36,372 nt of DNA from an uncultured Flavobacteriales bacterium (GTDB taxonomy: Bacteria; Bacteroidota; Bacteroidia; Flavobacteriales; Crocinitomicaceae). Position numbers and translations under genes: made by a program. Where the stretch lies: contig CAMLLB010000046.1 in assembly GCA_946480815.1 (NCBI GenBank), positions 1 through 36,372 on the forward strand. The letters are read 5' to 3'. Below the pieces are notes generated by a model. That model was not told the origin of the DNA. It made no database searches and saw nothing but the letters and a program-made list of their open reading frames with translations. Of the stretch, positions 1-8,172 are shown piece after piece (position 1 is the first letter of the stretch; each line of letters starts with the position of its first letter).

Positions 1-870
1 ATTCTGACTGCTATCCAACTACGTGGAATTCAACTTTCCGAACTGATTGGATTCCAGGAAGCGTTGTTGGAAATAATGATCCCTGTAAGCCTGGAAACAG
101 ATCAAAGTATTGATTTGTGCGGAACGGGCGGAGATGGAAAGAATACCTTCAACATTTCCACTTTGTCAGCTTTCGTAGTCGCTTCGCTCGGATACAAGGT
201 CGTAAAACATGGAAATCATGGGATCAGTTCCTTGTGTGGTTCTTCTACTATTTTGGAGTATTTGGGTTACGAATTTTCAACAGATCCTCACCGATTACAG
301 AAACAATTAGATCAAAACAATATTTGTTTTTTACACGCTCCATTGTTTCATCCGGCTTTAATGCGTGTTGCGCCGTTAAGGAAATCACTGGGAATAAGCA
401 CCTTGTTTAATGGCTTAGGTCCACTCGTAAATCCGTGTCAGACAACACACCAGGTAAGCGGCACTTATTGCCTGGAACTTGCAAAACAATACCAGCAAGT
501 GCTGAAAACCAGACGAACGAATTTTACGGTCCTTCACGGACTTTCAGGGTTTGATGAATTGACTTTCATTGGAAGCACACGTATTTTAAGTGCAACTTCC
601 GACCAGCTTATTCAGCATGCTCCAAACAAAATGCAAATCAGTTTAGAGTCACTATCCGCAGGAAATTCCGTCGCTGAGTCGGCTCACATCTTTACCTCTA
701 TTTTAATGGGTAAAGGCAGCAACCATCAAAATACAGTTGTGGCCGGAAATGTTGCCCTGGCACTTCAAACTTTCCAACCGGAAACCCCATTTGAATCAGC
801 ATTTGAGCTGGCATACGAACAAATTTTAAGCGGCTTAGCTTTTTACACCTTTAAAAACACGTGTCTATGA
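1..870 (+). CDS. trpD: Anthranilate phosphoribosyltransferase, 5' end outside window
   Basis: TrpD transfers phosphoribose from PRPP to anthranilate, the second committed step of tryptophan synthesis in the cytoplasm. The frame is open from base 1, so the start lies upstream; 289 codons remain and about 40 N-terminal residues are missing compared with the usual ~330. The TTG at 64 is internal and is not a start. The PRPP-binding loop GTGGDGKNTFNIST is at residues 40-53 of the fragment, followed by the family motifs KHGN, a CGSS segment, and HPALMRVAPLRKSLG leading into FNGLGPLVNP. The stop overlaps the next start in an ATGA arrangement, which implies translational coupling with trpC. Identification is secure; only the missing N-terminus is uncertain. 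Confidence 0.97.
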   Translation: MLTAIQLRGIQLSELIGFQEALLEIMIPVSLETDQSIDLCGTGGDGKNTFNISTLSAFVVASLGYKVVKHGNHGISSLCGSSTILEYLGYEFSTDPHRLQKQLDQNNICFLHAPLFHPALMRVAPLRKSLGISTLFNGLGPLVNPCQTTHQVSGTYCLELAKQYQQVLKTRRTNFTVLHGLSGFDELTFIGSTRILSATSDQLIQHAPNKMQISLESLSAGNSVAESAHIFTSILMGKGSNHQNTVVAGNVALALQTFQPETPFESAFELAYEQILSGLAFYTFKNTCL

Positions 871-1637
871 AAACTATTTTAGAAGAGATCGTTTACAACA
901 AAACGATTGAAATTGCCAAATTGAAACAATCCGTTCTTATTTCCGAATACTTCCGTCACCCCAATTTTGACAGATCCATCCGTTCACTAAAAAAACAGCT
1001 GCAACATTTCGGGATTATCGCAGAAATCAAGCGAAAATCGCCTGGTGCCGGGGAAATCTCACCGAACCTGAATGTCAGCGATCAAGTACAATTGTATGAA
1101 TCACAGGGAGCTGCAGGGATTTCCGTTCTAACTGATTTCAGGTACTTCGGTGGTTCCATTGAGGATTTGATCCGTGTAAGGGAAAATACACACCTTCCTG
1201 TTTTGAGGAAAGAATTCATACTGGATGAATACCAGTTATTTGAGAGTAAAACTGCTGGTGCAGATGCTGTTTTACTGATCGCCTCCATTTTGGAAAAGGA
1301 ACAGGCACATCACTTGACAATTCTCGCAAAAAGTATCGGGTTGGAAGTGATTTTTGAAATTCATTCATATGAAGAATTAGCTAAGATCAATGAAGAAATA
1401 GATATGCTATTGGTGAATAATCGCAACCTGAGATCGCAAGTAACGGATGTTGAAAACTCCATTCGTTTGGCACCTTATTTACCGGATAATATTCCAATTA
1501 TTTCGGCTTCCGGGATCACGCAAAAAAGTGAAATCATTCAACTTCAGCAACACGGTTTTCAAGGTGCATTGATCGGGGAAAGTATTTTAAAAGGGACCTC
1601 ACTTTCCGAATTAATTCCTAATCCGGTCCACTCATGA
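867..1637 (+). CDS. trpC: Indole-3-glycerol phosphate synthase
   Basis: TrpC closes the indole ring by decarboxylating and cyclising CdRP. The protein is about 256 residues, the normal monofunctional length. The diagnostic motif IAEIKRKSPGAGEIS carries the catalytic lysine region, followed by LRKEFILDEYQ, the ADAVLLIA strand, NNRNLRSQ and ISASGI near the phosphate-binding end of the TIM barrel. A GTG at 861 could start the frame two codons earlier, but the ATG at 867 forms the ATGA overlap with trpD that recurs in this operon, so I prefer 867. TrpC and TrpF are separate genes here, not fused as in enterobacteria. Confidence 0.97.
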   Translation: MKTILEEIVYNKTIEIAKLKQSVLISEYFRHPNFDRSIRSLKKQLQHFGIIAEIKRKSPGAGEISPNLNVSDQVQLYESQGAAGISVLTDFRYFGGSIEDLIRVRENTHLPVLRKEFILDEYQLFESKTAGADAVLLIASILEKEQAHHLTILAKSIGLEVIFEIHSYEELAKINEEIDMLLVNNRNLRSQVTDVENSIRLAPYLPDNIPIISASGITQKSEIIQLQQHGFQGALIGESILKGTSLSELIPNPVHS

Positions 1638-2242
1638 TCCTGAAAGTCTGTGGTTGCGGGTCAAGTAGCGAAAATCTTGGGTTATTTGATTTGGATGGGA
1701 TCGATTATTTCGGGTTCATTTTCTATTCCAAATCACCGAGAAATGTGGAATCCACACCGCGTATTCCGGTTCAGAAGGTAGGTGTATTTGTAAATGAAGA
1801 CCCGGCTTTGATCCTTCTGCGCATTTCCGAAGAACATTTGGGCGTCGTTCAATTTCATGGAAATGAAACTCCGGAAGAAATTCGACAACTCAAAAGTCCC
1901 GTTACCAAGTGGAAAGCATTTGGAATTCAACAGCCCGGTGACTTTTCAATTTGCAAAAACTATGAAGGAGTCGTCGATTGTTTTCTTTTTGACACCCGAA
2001 CGGAGCATTTTGGCGGAAGCGGAACTTCATTCGATTGGGCACTCCTGGACGCTTACGAAGGAAAAACTCCCTTCATTTTGAGTGGTGGAATTTCACCGGC
2101 ACATTTGGAACGGATCAGGCAATTGAATCATCCCCGATTAATCGGAATTGATATTAACAGCCGGTTTGAGATTGCCCCCAAACAAAAAGATATTGAACTA
2201 CTGAAAACATTCATTAAAAACTTCAAAAATGGCACAAAATAA
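1634..2242 (+). CDS. trpF: Phosphoribosylanthranilate isomerase
   Basis: TrpF isomerises PRA to CdRP by an Amadori rearrangement. The protein has 202 residues, typical for this TIM barrel. The catalytic cysteine sits in the N-terminal KVCG motif and the catalytic aspartate in FLFDT near residue 120. The sequence VQFHGNE, the loop HFGGSGTSFDW and the C-terminal LSGGI and IDINSRFE are family landmarks. The segment after KVCG is CGSSSEN instead of the common MRxxEN, a small departure. The start overlaps trpC by 4 nt (ATGA), and the end overlaps trpB by 14 nt. Gene order C-F-B-A places it beyond doubt in the trp operon. Confidence 0.96.
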   Translation: MILKVCGCGSSSENLGLFDLDGIDYFGFIFYSKSPRNVESTPRIPVQKVGVFVNEDPALILLRISEEHLGVVQFHGNETPEEIRQLKSPVTKWKAFGIQQPGDFSICKNYEGVVDCFLFDTRTEHFGGSGTSFDWALLDAYEGKTPFILSGGISPAHLERIRQLNHPRLIGIDINSRFEIAPKQKDIELLKTFIKNFKNGTK

Positions 2243-3419
2243 TTCTAACATCCCGGACGAATTGGGTTTCTACGGAGAATTCGGAGGAGCTTATATTCCC
2301 GAATTACTTCGACCCGCAGTAGAAGAATTGGATCAGGCATTCCGGACATATTGCTTTTCAAAAGCATTCCGGGACGCCTATCTGAACTTGTTGAACAATT
2401 ACGTTGGAAGACCGACTCCACTTTATTTTGCGGAAAATTATTCCAGGAAATATCAGGCCCGGATCTATTTAAAGCGTGAAGATCTCTGCCATACAGGAGC
2501 ACATAAGATCAACAACACCATCGGACAAATTCTCCTTGCCAAATACATGAAGAAAACTGAGATCATAGCAGAAACCGGAGCAGGTCAGCACGGTGTTGCA
2601 ACAGCAACTGTTTGTGCTTTAATGGGCATGAATTGCATTGTTTATATGGGAGAAAAAGATATCCGGAGGCAAGCTCCCAATGTTCAGCGCATGAAAATGC
2701 TTGGAGCGGAAGTCCGGACAGCAGTAAGCGGAAGCAAAACGCTTAAAGACGCAACGAATGAAGCCATTCGTCATTGGATCAATTTCCCGCAATCGTATTA
2801 CCTCATCGGCTCCGTAGTCGGACCACATCCGTACCCTGAAATGGTGGCTTATTTCCAATCGGTCATTTCAGAAGAAATACGAGATCAATTATATAAAAAC
2901 GGACTCAAAACTCCACACAAAGTAATTGCCTGTGTGGGAGGAGGAAGTAATGCTGCCGGGGCATTTTATCATTTTTACAACCGGAAAGAAACAGAATTAA
3001 TTGCTGTAGAAGCTGCCGGTGAGGGAATTCATTCCGGGAAAAGTGCCGCAACTTCAGTTTTAGGTTCACCCGGAGTTTTACACGGAAGCCTGACCCTTTT
3101 AATGCAGGATTCCTTCGGACAGGTGATTGAACCACACAGTATTTCTGCCGGTTTGGATTATCCCGGCATTGGGCCCATGCATGCCGATTCCATTTCAACA
3201 GGACGGACCACTTCGCTGTCCGTTACCGATCAGGAAGCATTAAATGCGGCTTTGGAATGCACCCGATTGGAAGGAATCATTCCCGCATTGGAAAGCGCGC
3301 ATGCACTCGCTGCTTTACCCAAATTACATTTTCTACCGGATGAGACCATAATCGTAAATCTTTCCGGAAGAGGTGATAAAGACATGAATACGTACCAGGA
3401 AGCATTTAAAAATCTATGA
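2229..3419 (+). CDS. trpB: Tryptophan synthase beta chain
   Basis: TrpB condenses indole with serine using PLP, working in an alpha2beta2 complex with TrpA. At 396 residues it has the standard length of TrpB1. The PLP lysine lies in the motif EDLCHTGAHKINN; ETGAGQHGVATA is the substrate-carboxylate loop, and GGGSNAAG binds the PLP phosphate. Near the C-terminus NLSGRGDKD is typical. The start ATG lies inside the end of trpF, and the stop overlaps the trpA start (ATGA), so expression of TrpB and TrpA should be coupled, fitting their 1:1 complex. Confidence 0.98.
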   Translation: MAQNNSNIPDELGFYGEFGGAYIPELLRPAVEELDQAFRTYCFSKAFRDAYLNLLNNYVGRPTPLYFAENYSRKYQARIYLKREDLCHTGAHKINNTIGQILLAKYMKKTEIIAETGAGQHGVATATVCALMGMNCIVYMGEKDIRRQAPNVQRMKMLGAEVRTAVSGSKTLKDATNEAIRHWINFPQSYYLIGSVVGPHPYPEMVAYFQSVISEEIRDQLYKNGLKTPHKVIACVGGGSNAAGAFYHFYNRKETELIAVEAAGEGIHSGKSAATSVLGSPGVLHGSLTLLMQDSFGQVIEPHSISAGLDYPGIGPMHADSISTGRTTSLSVTDQEALNAALECTRLEGIIPALESAHALAALPKLHFLPDETIIVNLSGRGDKDMNTYQEAFKNL

Positions 3420-4159
3420 ATCCATTTAAGCAAACAAAAAAATCCGTGAGTATTTTTATTACTGCCGGATATCCTGAAAAAGAAAGTTTAACCCAACAAA
3501 TCCTGAGTTTACAGGAACAGGGAATAGATTTTTTGGAAATAGGAATTCCATTTTCCGATCCCATGGCAGACGGCCCGATTATCCAGGAAACAAGTACGCT
3601 CGCTTTGAAAAACGGTATGACTTTGTCATTACTCCTGGAACAATTGGAAACGATCAAAGATCAAATCAACATTCCACTTGTTTTAATGGGCTATTTAAAT
3701 CCTATTTTGCAATTTGGATTGGAAACCTTTCTTGAAAAATGTGCGTTCCTTGAAATTTCCGGATTGATCATACCGGACCTGTCGTATGAACTGACTCACA
3801 CAAAATACAGGAAGATTATAGAGAAAAGTACCATTCCGCTCATTTATTTAATTACTCCCCTTACTTCCGATAAACGTGTTTCACAAATTGCTGCAGCAAG
3901 TTCAAGTGCTTTTGTGTATCTGGTAGGCCAAAACAGTATAACCGGATCAGACTATTCCCTTCAAAAACATGCGAGCCGTTACAAACAGCTGAAACAGATC
4001 TGTGGTGAAGTCCCCTTGTTTCTCGGTTTTGGTATTTCAACAGCTGATCAAAAAAAGGAAGCTTTCAACTATACGGATGGTGTCATTATCGGATCAGCGT
4101 ATCTGAAAGCTATTTCCGAAAAAAAAGAGGTCCGCTTCATTGAAAAACTCTTGAGTTAA
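3416..4159 (+). CDS. trpA: Tryptophan synthase alpha chain
   Basis: TrpA cleaves indole-3-glycerol phosphate and channels indole to TrpB. The 247-residue protein shows the catalytic motif DFLEIGIPFSDPMADGPIIQ, with the general-acid/base glutamate and the aspartate that binds indole. VLMGYLNP, the PDLSYE loop and the phosphate-binding GFGIST segment near the end are also present. It starts in an ATGA overlap with trpB and is the last gene of the operon. A very short hairpin (GAGTT-AAC-AACTC, 4153-4165) followed by TTTAAAAAA lies across and after its stop, but it is too weak to call a terminator confidently. Confidence 0.97.
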   Translation: MNPFKQTKKSVSIFITAGYPEKESLTQQILSLQEQGIDFLEIGIPFSDPMADGPIIQETSTLALKNGMTLSLLLEQLETIKDQINIPLVLMGYLNPILQFGLETFLEKCAFLEISGLIIPDLSYELTHTKYRKIIEKSTIPLIYLITPLTSDKRVSQIAAASSSAFVYLVGQNSITGSDYSLQKHASRYKQLKQICGEVPLFLGFGISTADQKKEAFNYTDGVIIGSAYLKAISEKKEVRFIEKLLS

Positions 4160-4182
4160 CAACTCTTTAAAAAAGGAAGCGT

Positions 4183-4190
4183 TAAATTTG
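4183..4190 (+). promoter_or_regulatory. Promoter -7 element for the MFS gene
   Basis: TAAATTTG fits the Bacteroidota -7 consensus TAnnTTTG exactly. It ends five bases before the ATG at 4196, so the transcript would have almost no leader. No TTG lies at 19-23 nt upstream, so only half of the promoter is visible. Confidence 0.45.
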
Positions 4191-4195
4191 CAGGC

Positions 4196-5407
4196 ATGAA
4201 GGCAGAAGCAGTGGCATTTGATGCTAAAAAAACAGTTTATCCTATTTTATTCGCTGTTTGTTGTGGTCATTTTCTAAACGATCTGATGCAAGCTGTACTT
4301 CCGGCCTCTTATCCGATCCTGAAAGATTCTTACAATTTAAGCTACTCGCAGATTGGTTTTATCACGTTCGCTTTCCAGATTACTTCTTCTCTTTTACAAC
4401 CGGTAGTTGGAACTTTTACGGACAAAAACCCGCAACCCTACTCTTTCACCGTAGGAATGCTCTTTGCTTTTTCCGGATTGATAACACTTTCATTCGCTTC
4501 TGATTTTATAACTATTCTCCTGGCCGCCTGTATGATCGGGATCGGATCGTCGATTTTCCATCCCGAAGCTTCACGTGTTGCTTATTACGCTTCCGGCGGA
4601 AGAAGAGGTTTTGCACAATCAATTTTTCAGTTGGGAGGGAACGGCGGAAGCGCTATCGGTCCCTTGCTTATTGCGTTCATTGCTATTCCATTCGGACAGT
4701 ACACGATTGCTTTCTTTGCATTTTTTGCCATTCTGGGAGGAATTATTTTATTCAAAGTGAGTAACTGGTATAAAGATTACCTGAGTCACAGCTCTTTTAA
4801 AAAGAATGCGTACAATGAAGAACCTTTGGGCTTATCTCAAACGCGGATTATCCTTTCGATTGTCATTTTATTGGTATTGATCTTCTCCAAATACTTCTTC
4901 ACGGCAAGTATCTCTAATTATTATGTTTTCTACCTGGAAGAAAAATTCAGTTTATCAGAGACCGCAAGTCAAATGCACCTGTTCTTGTATTTACTTGCAT
5001 TTACACTCGGAACTTTGTTTGGCGGTCCTTTAGGGGATAAATTCGGGCGGAAAAAGATTATTTGGTTCTCCATTTTGGGAGCAGCTCCCTTTTCATTGGC
5101 TTTGCCGTACATTGACAGTTTATTTTGGACTAGTGTGTGTATTGTTTGCGCCGGTGCTATTTTGGCTTCCGCTTTTTCATCCATCCTGGTTTATGCACAG
5201 GAATTGCTTCCGGGACGAATCGGGATGGTCTCCGGTTTGTTTTATGGATTTGCGTTTGGAATGGGCGGATTAGGATCTGCAATCCTGGGTGGTATTATCG
5301 ATAAGACGAGTGTGACATATGTCTATCATTTGTGTTCCTACCTGCCATTGATCGGAATGGTAACGGTCTTTTTGCCGAATATTAAGAAGCGTAGGGCGAA
5401 GAACTAA
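4196..5407 (+). CDS. fsr: MFS transporter, fosmidomycin-resistance (Fsr) type
   Basis: This is a 12-helix major facilitator protein, an inner-membrane proton-driven exporter by family. Its N-terminal signature (residues ~20-55) reads CCGHFLNDLMQAVLPASYP followed by LKDSYNLSYSQIG, which is characteristic of Fsr proteins related to E. coli Fsr. Later landmarks are GSSIFHPEASRVA, the GGNGGSAIGPL helix and GPLGDKFGRKK, the loop 8-9 MFS motif. The length of 403 residues is normal. True substrate is unknown; Fsr was named for fosmidomycin efflux in E. coli, and chromosomal relatives probably export other small molecules. It stands alone 36 bp after trpA and probably has its own promoter. Confidence 0.85.
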   Translation: MKAEAVAFDAKKTVYPILFAVCCGHFLNDLMQAVLPASYPILKDSYNLSYSQIGFITFAFQITSSLLQPVVGTFTDKNPQPYSFTVGMLFAFSGLITLSFASDFITILLAACMIGIGSSIFHPEASRVAYYASGGRRGFAQSIFQLGGNGGSAIGPLLIAFIAIPFGQYTIAFFAFFAILGGIILFKVSNWYKDYLSHSSFKKNAYNEEPLGLSQTRIILSIVILLVLIFSKYFFTASISNYYVFYLEEKFSLSETASQMHLFLYLLAFTLGTLFGGPLGDKFGRKKIIWFSILGAAPFSLALPYIDSLFWTSVCIVCAGAILASAFSSILVYAQELLPGRIGMVSGLFYGFAFGMGGLGSAILGGIIDKTSVTYVYHLCSYLPLIGMVTVFLPNIKKRRAKN

Positions 5408-5477
5408 TTATCAATTATGAATGGAAAAATTATCAAGGGATTCTGAGTCCTGCCTGGTAATTAAGTAATTGATAATT
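5405..5477. terminator. Inverted repeat between convergent genes, likely bidirectional terminator
   Basis: The 12-nt arms AATTATCAATTA (5406-5417) and TAATTGATAATT (5466-5477) are exact inverted copies that touch the stop codons of the MFS gene and of tsaB. Between them a small GGATT-CTG-AGTCC hairpin is possible. The position between two converging genes suggests shared termination. The stem is A/T-only, so this is moderate evidence. Confidence 0.4.
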
Positions 5478-6151
5478 CATCCTTTCTTAGCAGGTGCCTG
5501 GTAGAATTCCTTCAAATAAGCCGGCTCAAAATAAGCCACATCTTCAAATTCCCGGTTTAGAAACTTTTCATACGCCAGGTGAATTTGTCCTTTTGCAGAG
5601 GGTTCCAGTTCCAGGTCAAATTCGATATTCCTTTCTCCCCAAAGTTCCTGCATCTTCTGTGCACCATCCCCGAAACAGACAAACGGTTCAAAATCCAAGT
5701 ACGAATTTTCATCCAATACATCTGCACTTACCGGCTTTAAAATCGCTGCATCGAAATTGGTGATCAGGGAAAAAACCTCCATTCTTCTGGCATCGATCAT
5801 CGGGCAAAGATTGGAATCCGGATAAACAATCCGGGCAACTTCCGCCATAGACTGAAGCGTATCGACAGAAATTAACGGGATATTCAATGCATAGCACAAT
5901 CCTTTTGCCGTAGAGACCCCAATCCGCAATCCGGTATAGGAACCCGGTCCTGCAGAAACAGAAACCGCCGACAGGTCTGCCGCGGTAATTCCCTGGAGAT
6001 CGAGTACCTTTTGGATCAGGATGGTCAATTGTTCTCCATGTGCATATCCGTCATCCTTGAATTCCTGGATCCGGGCCAACTCTCCATCGGAGGACAAAGC
6101 AACAGAACAGACTTTTGTTGCCGTTTCAATATGTAAAATGAGTGTCGTCAT
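5477..6151 (-). CDS. tsaB: tRNA threonylcarbamoyladenosine biosynthesis protein TsaB
   Basis: TsaB is the non-catalytic partner that joins TsaD and TsaE in making the t6A37 modification of ANN-decoding tRNAs. The 224-residue protein has the ASKHA-fold start LILHIETATKVCSVALS, then the conserved VSAGPGSYTGLRIGVSTAKGL block at residues ~65-85 and the SVDTLQSMAE segment. PMIDARRMEVF is also typical. The ATG follows the stop of the response-regulator gene by five bases, so both share one transcript. TsaB is essential in many bacteria, which makes its dependence on the regulator's leader (see the 6930-6968 hairpin) notable. Confidence 0.94.
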   Translation of the reverse strand: MTTLILHIETATKVCSVALSSDGELARIQEFKDDGYAHGEQLTILIQKVLDLQGITAADLSAVSVSAGPGSYTGLRIGVSTAKGLCYALNIPLISVDTLQSMAEVARIVYPDSNLCPMIDARRMEVFSLITNFDAAILKPVSADVLDENSYLDFEPFVCFGDGAQKMQELWGERNIEFDLELEPSAKGQIHLAYEKFLNREFEDVAYFEPAYLKEFYQAPAKKG

Positions 6152-6156
6152 TTCTA

Positions 6157-6849
6157 TTAAGCCAAAACTTCCAGTTTAAATCCTATTCCGTGAATATTGG
6201 AAATCGCAATTTTAGGATCCATCGAAAAGTACTTTCTGAGTTTGGTGATAAAAACATCCATACTTCTGCCCGCAAAGTAATCATCCTGTCCCCAAACGGC
6301 AGTTAAGATATTTTCTCTCGGCACAACCGCATTTTTGAATTTACACAGGATTTTCAGCACCATTGCCTCTTTCTTTGTAAGTGTCTTTTCAAACTCGGGG
6401 TGTTTTAACGTGAAGTTTTCCGTATCAAAAGTGTAAGTACCGATCTGAACTATTTTCTGTTCCGGTTCATCCTGGATATTCACCCGTTTCAAAAGAGCTT
6501 TCACCCGAACAGAAAGCTCATCAAAGGAAAATGGTTTCGTCAGATAATCGTCGCCACCAGCATTGAAGCCGGCAATTTTATCTTCTGTCATTGCTTTTGC
6601 AGTCAAAAAAAGAATGGGAATGTCCTGGTTCATTGTTCTGATCTCACGTGCAAGAGTAAAGCCGTCTTTTTTGGGCATCATGACATCAAAAATACACAGG
6701 TGGAATTCATCTTCGGAGAAACGCATGTGACCGTCCATTCCGTTGGTGCAAAGCGCAACCTGATACCCTTCTGATTTTAGTTGGTCTGAAATAACAAATC
6801 CCAAATTGGTATCATCTTCCACCAATAATATTTTAGCCTTTGATTTCAT
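6157..6849 (-). CDS. OmpR-family response regulator, RprY-like
   Basis: This is a two-domain transcription factor of 230 residues. The receiver domain (residues ~5-120) has the acidic pair in LLVEDDTN, the phospho-acceptor aspartate in CIFDVMMPKKDG, the switch threonine in LFLTAKA and the lysine in YLTKPFS. The C-terminal winged helix (~130-230) includes VWGQDDYFAGRSMDVFITKLRKYF and NIHGIGFKL. The DDYFAGRSMDV stretch resembles RprY of Bacteroides. No histidine kinase is present in the window, so its partner must be encoded elsewhere. It is the first gene of a two-gene unit with tsaB, and it diverges from the PhoB-like gene across a 582-bp intergenic region. Confidence 0.9.
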   Translation of the reverse strand: MKSKAKILLVEDDTNLGFVISDQLKSEGYQVALCTNGMDGHMRFSEDEFHLCIFDVMMPKKDGFTLAREIRTMNQDIPILFLTAKAMTEDKIAGFNAGGDDYLTKPFSFDELSVRVKALLKRVNIQDEPEQKIVQIGTYTFDTENFTLKHPEFEKTLTKKEAMVLKILCKFKNAVVPRENILTAVWGQDDYFAGRSMDVFITKLRKYFSMDPKIAISNIHGIGFKLEVLA

Positions 6850-6929
6850 TCTAAAATGATTGTTTTTGTGAAGATACTAAGAAATCGTTTCGGATAAGTG
6901 ATCTCAGGAAATTAGGATCCGAATCGGCC

Positions 6930-6968
6930 AAAAAAGACAAGAGCTCAAGACGGGCGTCTCAAGCTCTT
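6930..6968 (-). terminator. Intrinsic-terminator-like hairpin in the leader of the RprY-like gene
   Basis: Read on the minus strand, AAGAGCTTGAGACG (6968-6955) pairs with CGTCTTGAGCTCTT (6952-6939). All 14 positions pair if two adjacent G-U wobbles are allowed; with the 2-nt centre this gives about 13 bp and a tetraloop. GTC and six Ts follow. On the plus strand the two wobbles become A-C mismatches, so the structure is tuned to minus-strand RNA. It lies downstream of the promoter at 7004-7036 and about 80 nt before the start codon at 6849. Confidence 0.7.
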
Positions 6969-7003
6969 ATCACACTAATCAACCTAACCTACTACTACTA
7001 CAG

Positions 7004-7036
7004 CAAAGATAAGCCATTATATCATTGGTTTTTCAA
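7004..7036 (-). promoter_or_regulatory. Promoter of the RprY-like regulator / tsaB unit
   Basis: On the minus strand TTG (complement of 7036-7034), a 22-nt spacer and TATCTTTG (7011-7004) match the Bacteroidota TTTG / TAnnTTTG promoter. The transcript would start near 6997, giving a leader of about 150 nt that includes the hairpin at 6968-6939. Confidence 0.6.
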
Positions 7037-7400
7037 TTTTTTGAGAGACTTACAAAAAAGGACAAATAAAGGATTTAAAGAATGGTTTAAACGAATGTAT
7101 TAACCTAACGTTAAATAATTCACTGATCAGTCAATTAAAACTCCAATTGAACAGATTAATCAACAAATATAGCCGATGAAATAATTATTACCCGGGTACA
7201 TTAGCATTTTAAGATTCCAAGAAAGGTGATTTTTTTTGACGAAAAAAAATCATTTTTCCATGTTGAATGGATGAAATAGTTGATGAGCGGATTTTTAACA
7301 ATTTCCTACCTAAATAACTTGTACAAGCCACATTTTCACTATCTCGTTTTAGTTTTTGCAATATAATCTCCGAATATCCGGCCTACTTAAAATACTTTCT

Positions 7401-7408
7401 TACCTTTG
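7401..7408 (+). promoter_or_regulatory. Promoter -7 element for the PhoB-like gene
   Basis: TACCTTTG matches TAnnTTTG and sits 23 bases before the ATG. I see no TTG at the right upstream distance, so the promoter may need an activator. Confidence 0.45.
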
Positions 7409-7431
7409 AGTAGATTCGGAACTCATTCAGA

Positions 7432-8097
7432 ATGGATAAGATTTTAATAGTTGATGATGAAGAAGATATCCGGGAAATTCTTGGATACAATTTAAAGAAA
7501 GAAGGTTTCAAAGTTTTTCTTGCGGAAAACGGACAAACAGGAATAAGCCTTTGCAAGGAGGAAAGACCTGATTTGGTCATTCTTGACGTTATGATGCCCG
7601 GAATGGACGGAATCGAAGTATGTGAACAAATCAGGAATACTCCCGGATTAGAAAACGTACTTATTTGCTTTCTGACAGCCCGAAATGAAGATTACAGTCA
7701 GATTGCCGGATTGGATGCCGGCGCAGACGATTACATTTCAAAGCCGATCAAACCACGTGTCCTGATAAGCAGGGTCCATGCACTATTAAGACGAAAAGAA
7801 GCTGTCCAGGCAAAACCCGCGGGAACTCCCGACCTGGTGATCAACCGTGAAAAATACCTGGTAATCAAAAACGGCGAAACACTTCACTTACCGAAAAAAG
7901 AATTCGAATTACTGGCACTTTTAGCATCCCGCCCGGAAGTGGTTTTTGAACGGGATGTTATCCTGGAACGTGTTTGGGGAACCGATATCATTGTAGGAGA
8001 TCGCACCATTGATGTGCACGTACGAAAGCTCAGGGAAAAAATCGGAGATGATTACATTCAGACCGTTAAGGGAATCGGATATAAATTCAAAGGATAA
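7432..8097 (+). CDS. phoB: OmpR-family response regulator, PhoB-like
   Basis: This 221-residue regulator probably controls phosphate-starvation genes. Its receiver domain starts KILIVDDEEDIRE, has the phosphorylation aspartate in LVILDVMMPGMDG, the threonine in CFLTARNE and the lysine in YISKPIKP. The winged-helix domain ends TIDVHVRKLREKIGDDYI followed by TVKGIGYKF. The length and the KPIKPRVL linkage are PhoB/PhoP-like. The assignment to phosphate rests partly on neighbours: an O/P porin, DUF47 and PiT follow at once, and direct repeats with 11-bp spacing stand in their shared promoter region. No PhoR kinase is in the window. OmpR-family regulators are hard to separate by sequence alone, so the symbol is tentative. 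Confidence 0.72.
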   Translation: MDKILIVDDEEDIREILGYNLKKEGFKVFLAENGQTGISLCKEERPDLVILDVMMPGMDGIEVCEQIRNTPGLENVLICFLTARNEDYSQIAGLDAGADDYISKPIKPRVLISRVHALLRRKEAVQAKPAGTPDLVINREKYLVIKNGETLHLPKKEFELLALLASRPEVVFERDVILERVWGTDIIVGDRTIDVHVRKLREKIGDDYIQTVKGIGYKFKG

Positions 8098-8103
8098 AAA
8101 GGG

Positions 8104-8172
8104 ACTTCGACTCCGCTCAGTCACCTTTTAAGAATAAACTTAAATCGGAAGGAAACTGAGCGGAGTCGAAGT
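8104..8172. repeat. REP-like long inverted repeat, copy 1
   Basis: ACTTCGACTCCGCTCAGT (8104-8121) and its exact reverse complement (8155-8172) form 18-bp perfect arms around 33 bp. The spacer holds a second inverted pair, TTTAAG / CTTAAA. It fills the gap between the convergent PhoB-like gene and the porin, whose stop codon begins one base away. A related element is at 12976-13045, so this is a dispersed family that probably also terminates transcription from both sides. Confidence 0.8.

Larger units (their letters stand above)
6850..7431. other. Long intergenic region between divergent response regulators
   Basis: This 582-bp stretch has no convincing coding frame. It holds a minus-strand promoter (7004-7036) and a terminator-like hairpin (6930-6968) in the leader of the RprY-like gene, an A/T-only inverted repeat with 11-bp arms and a 4-nt loop (7227-7252), and a -7 box for the PhoB-like gene (7401-7408). 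The middle, about 7040-7220, shows nothing I can name. Confidence 0.6.

Noticed and set aside
6985..7105. A plus-strand frame with four consecutive Tyr codons (TAC x4), resembling an attenuator leader peptide
   Set aside because: There is no start codon in frame, and the repeat lies beside the minus-strand promoter and would be the first bases of that transcript; there is no aromatic-pathway gene downstream on the plus strand.
7090..7125. A possible extra Pho box (TTAACCTA / TTAAATAA, 11 bp apart) upstream of the PhoB-like gene
   Set aside because: The half-sites match TTAACATT poorly, the region is A/T-rich enough for chance, and it lies more than 270 bp from the -7 box.
7227..7252. A perfect A/T inverted repeat (GATTTTTTTT / AAAAAAAATC) as a terminator
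   Set aside because: The stem is nearly all A-T, and the position in a divergent region gives it no transcript to end; homopolymer runs make such repeats by chance.
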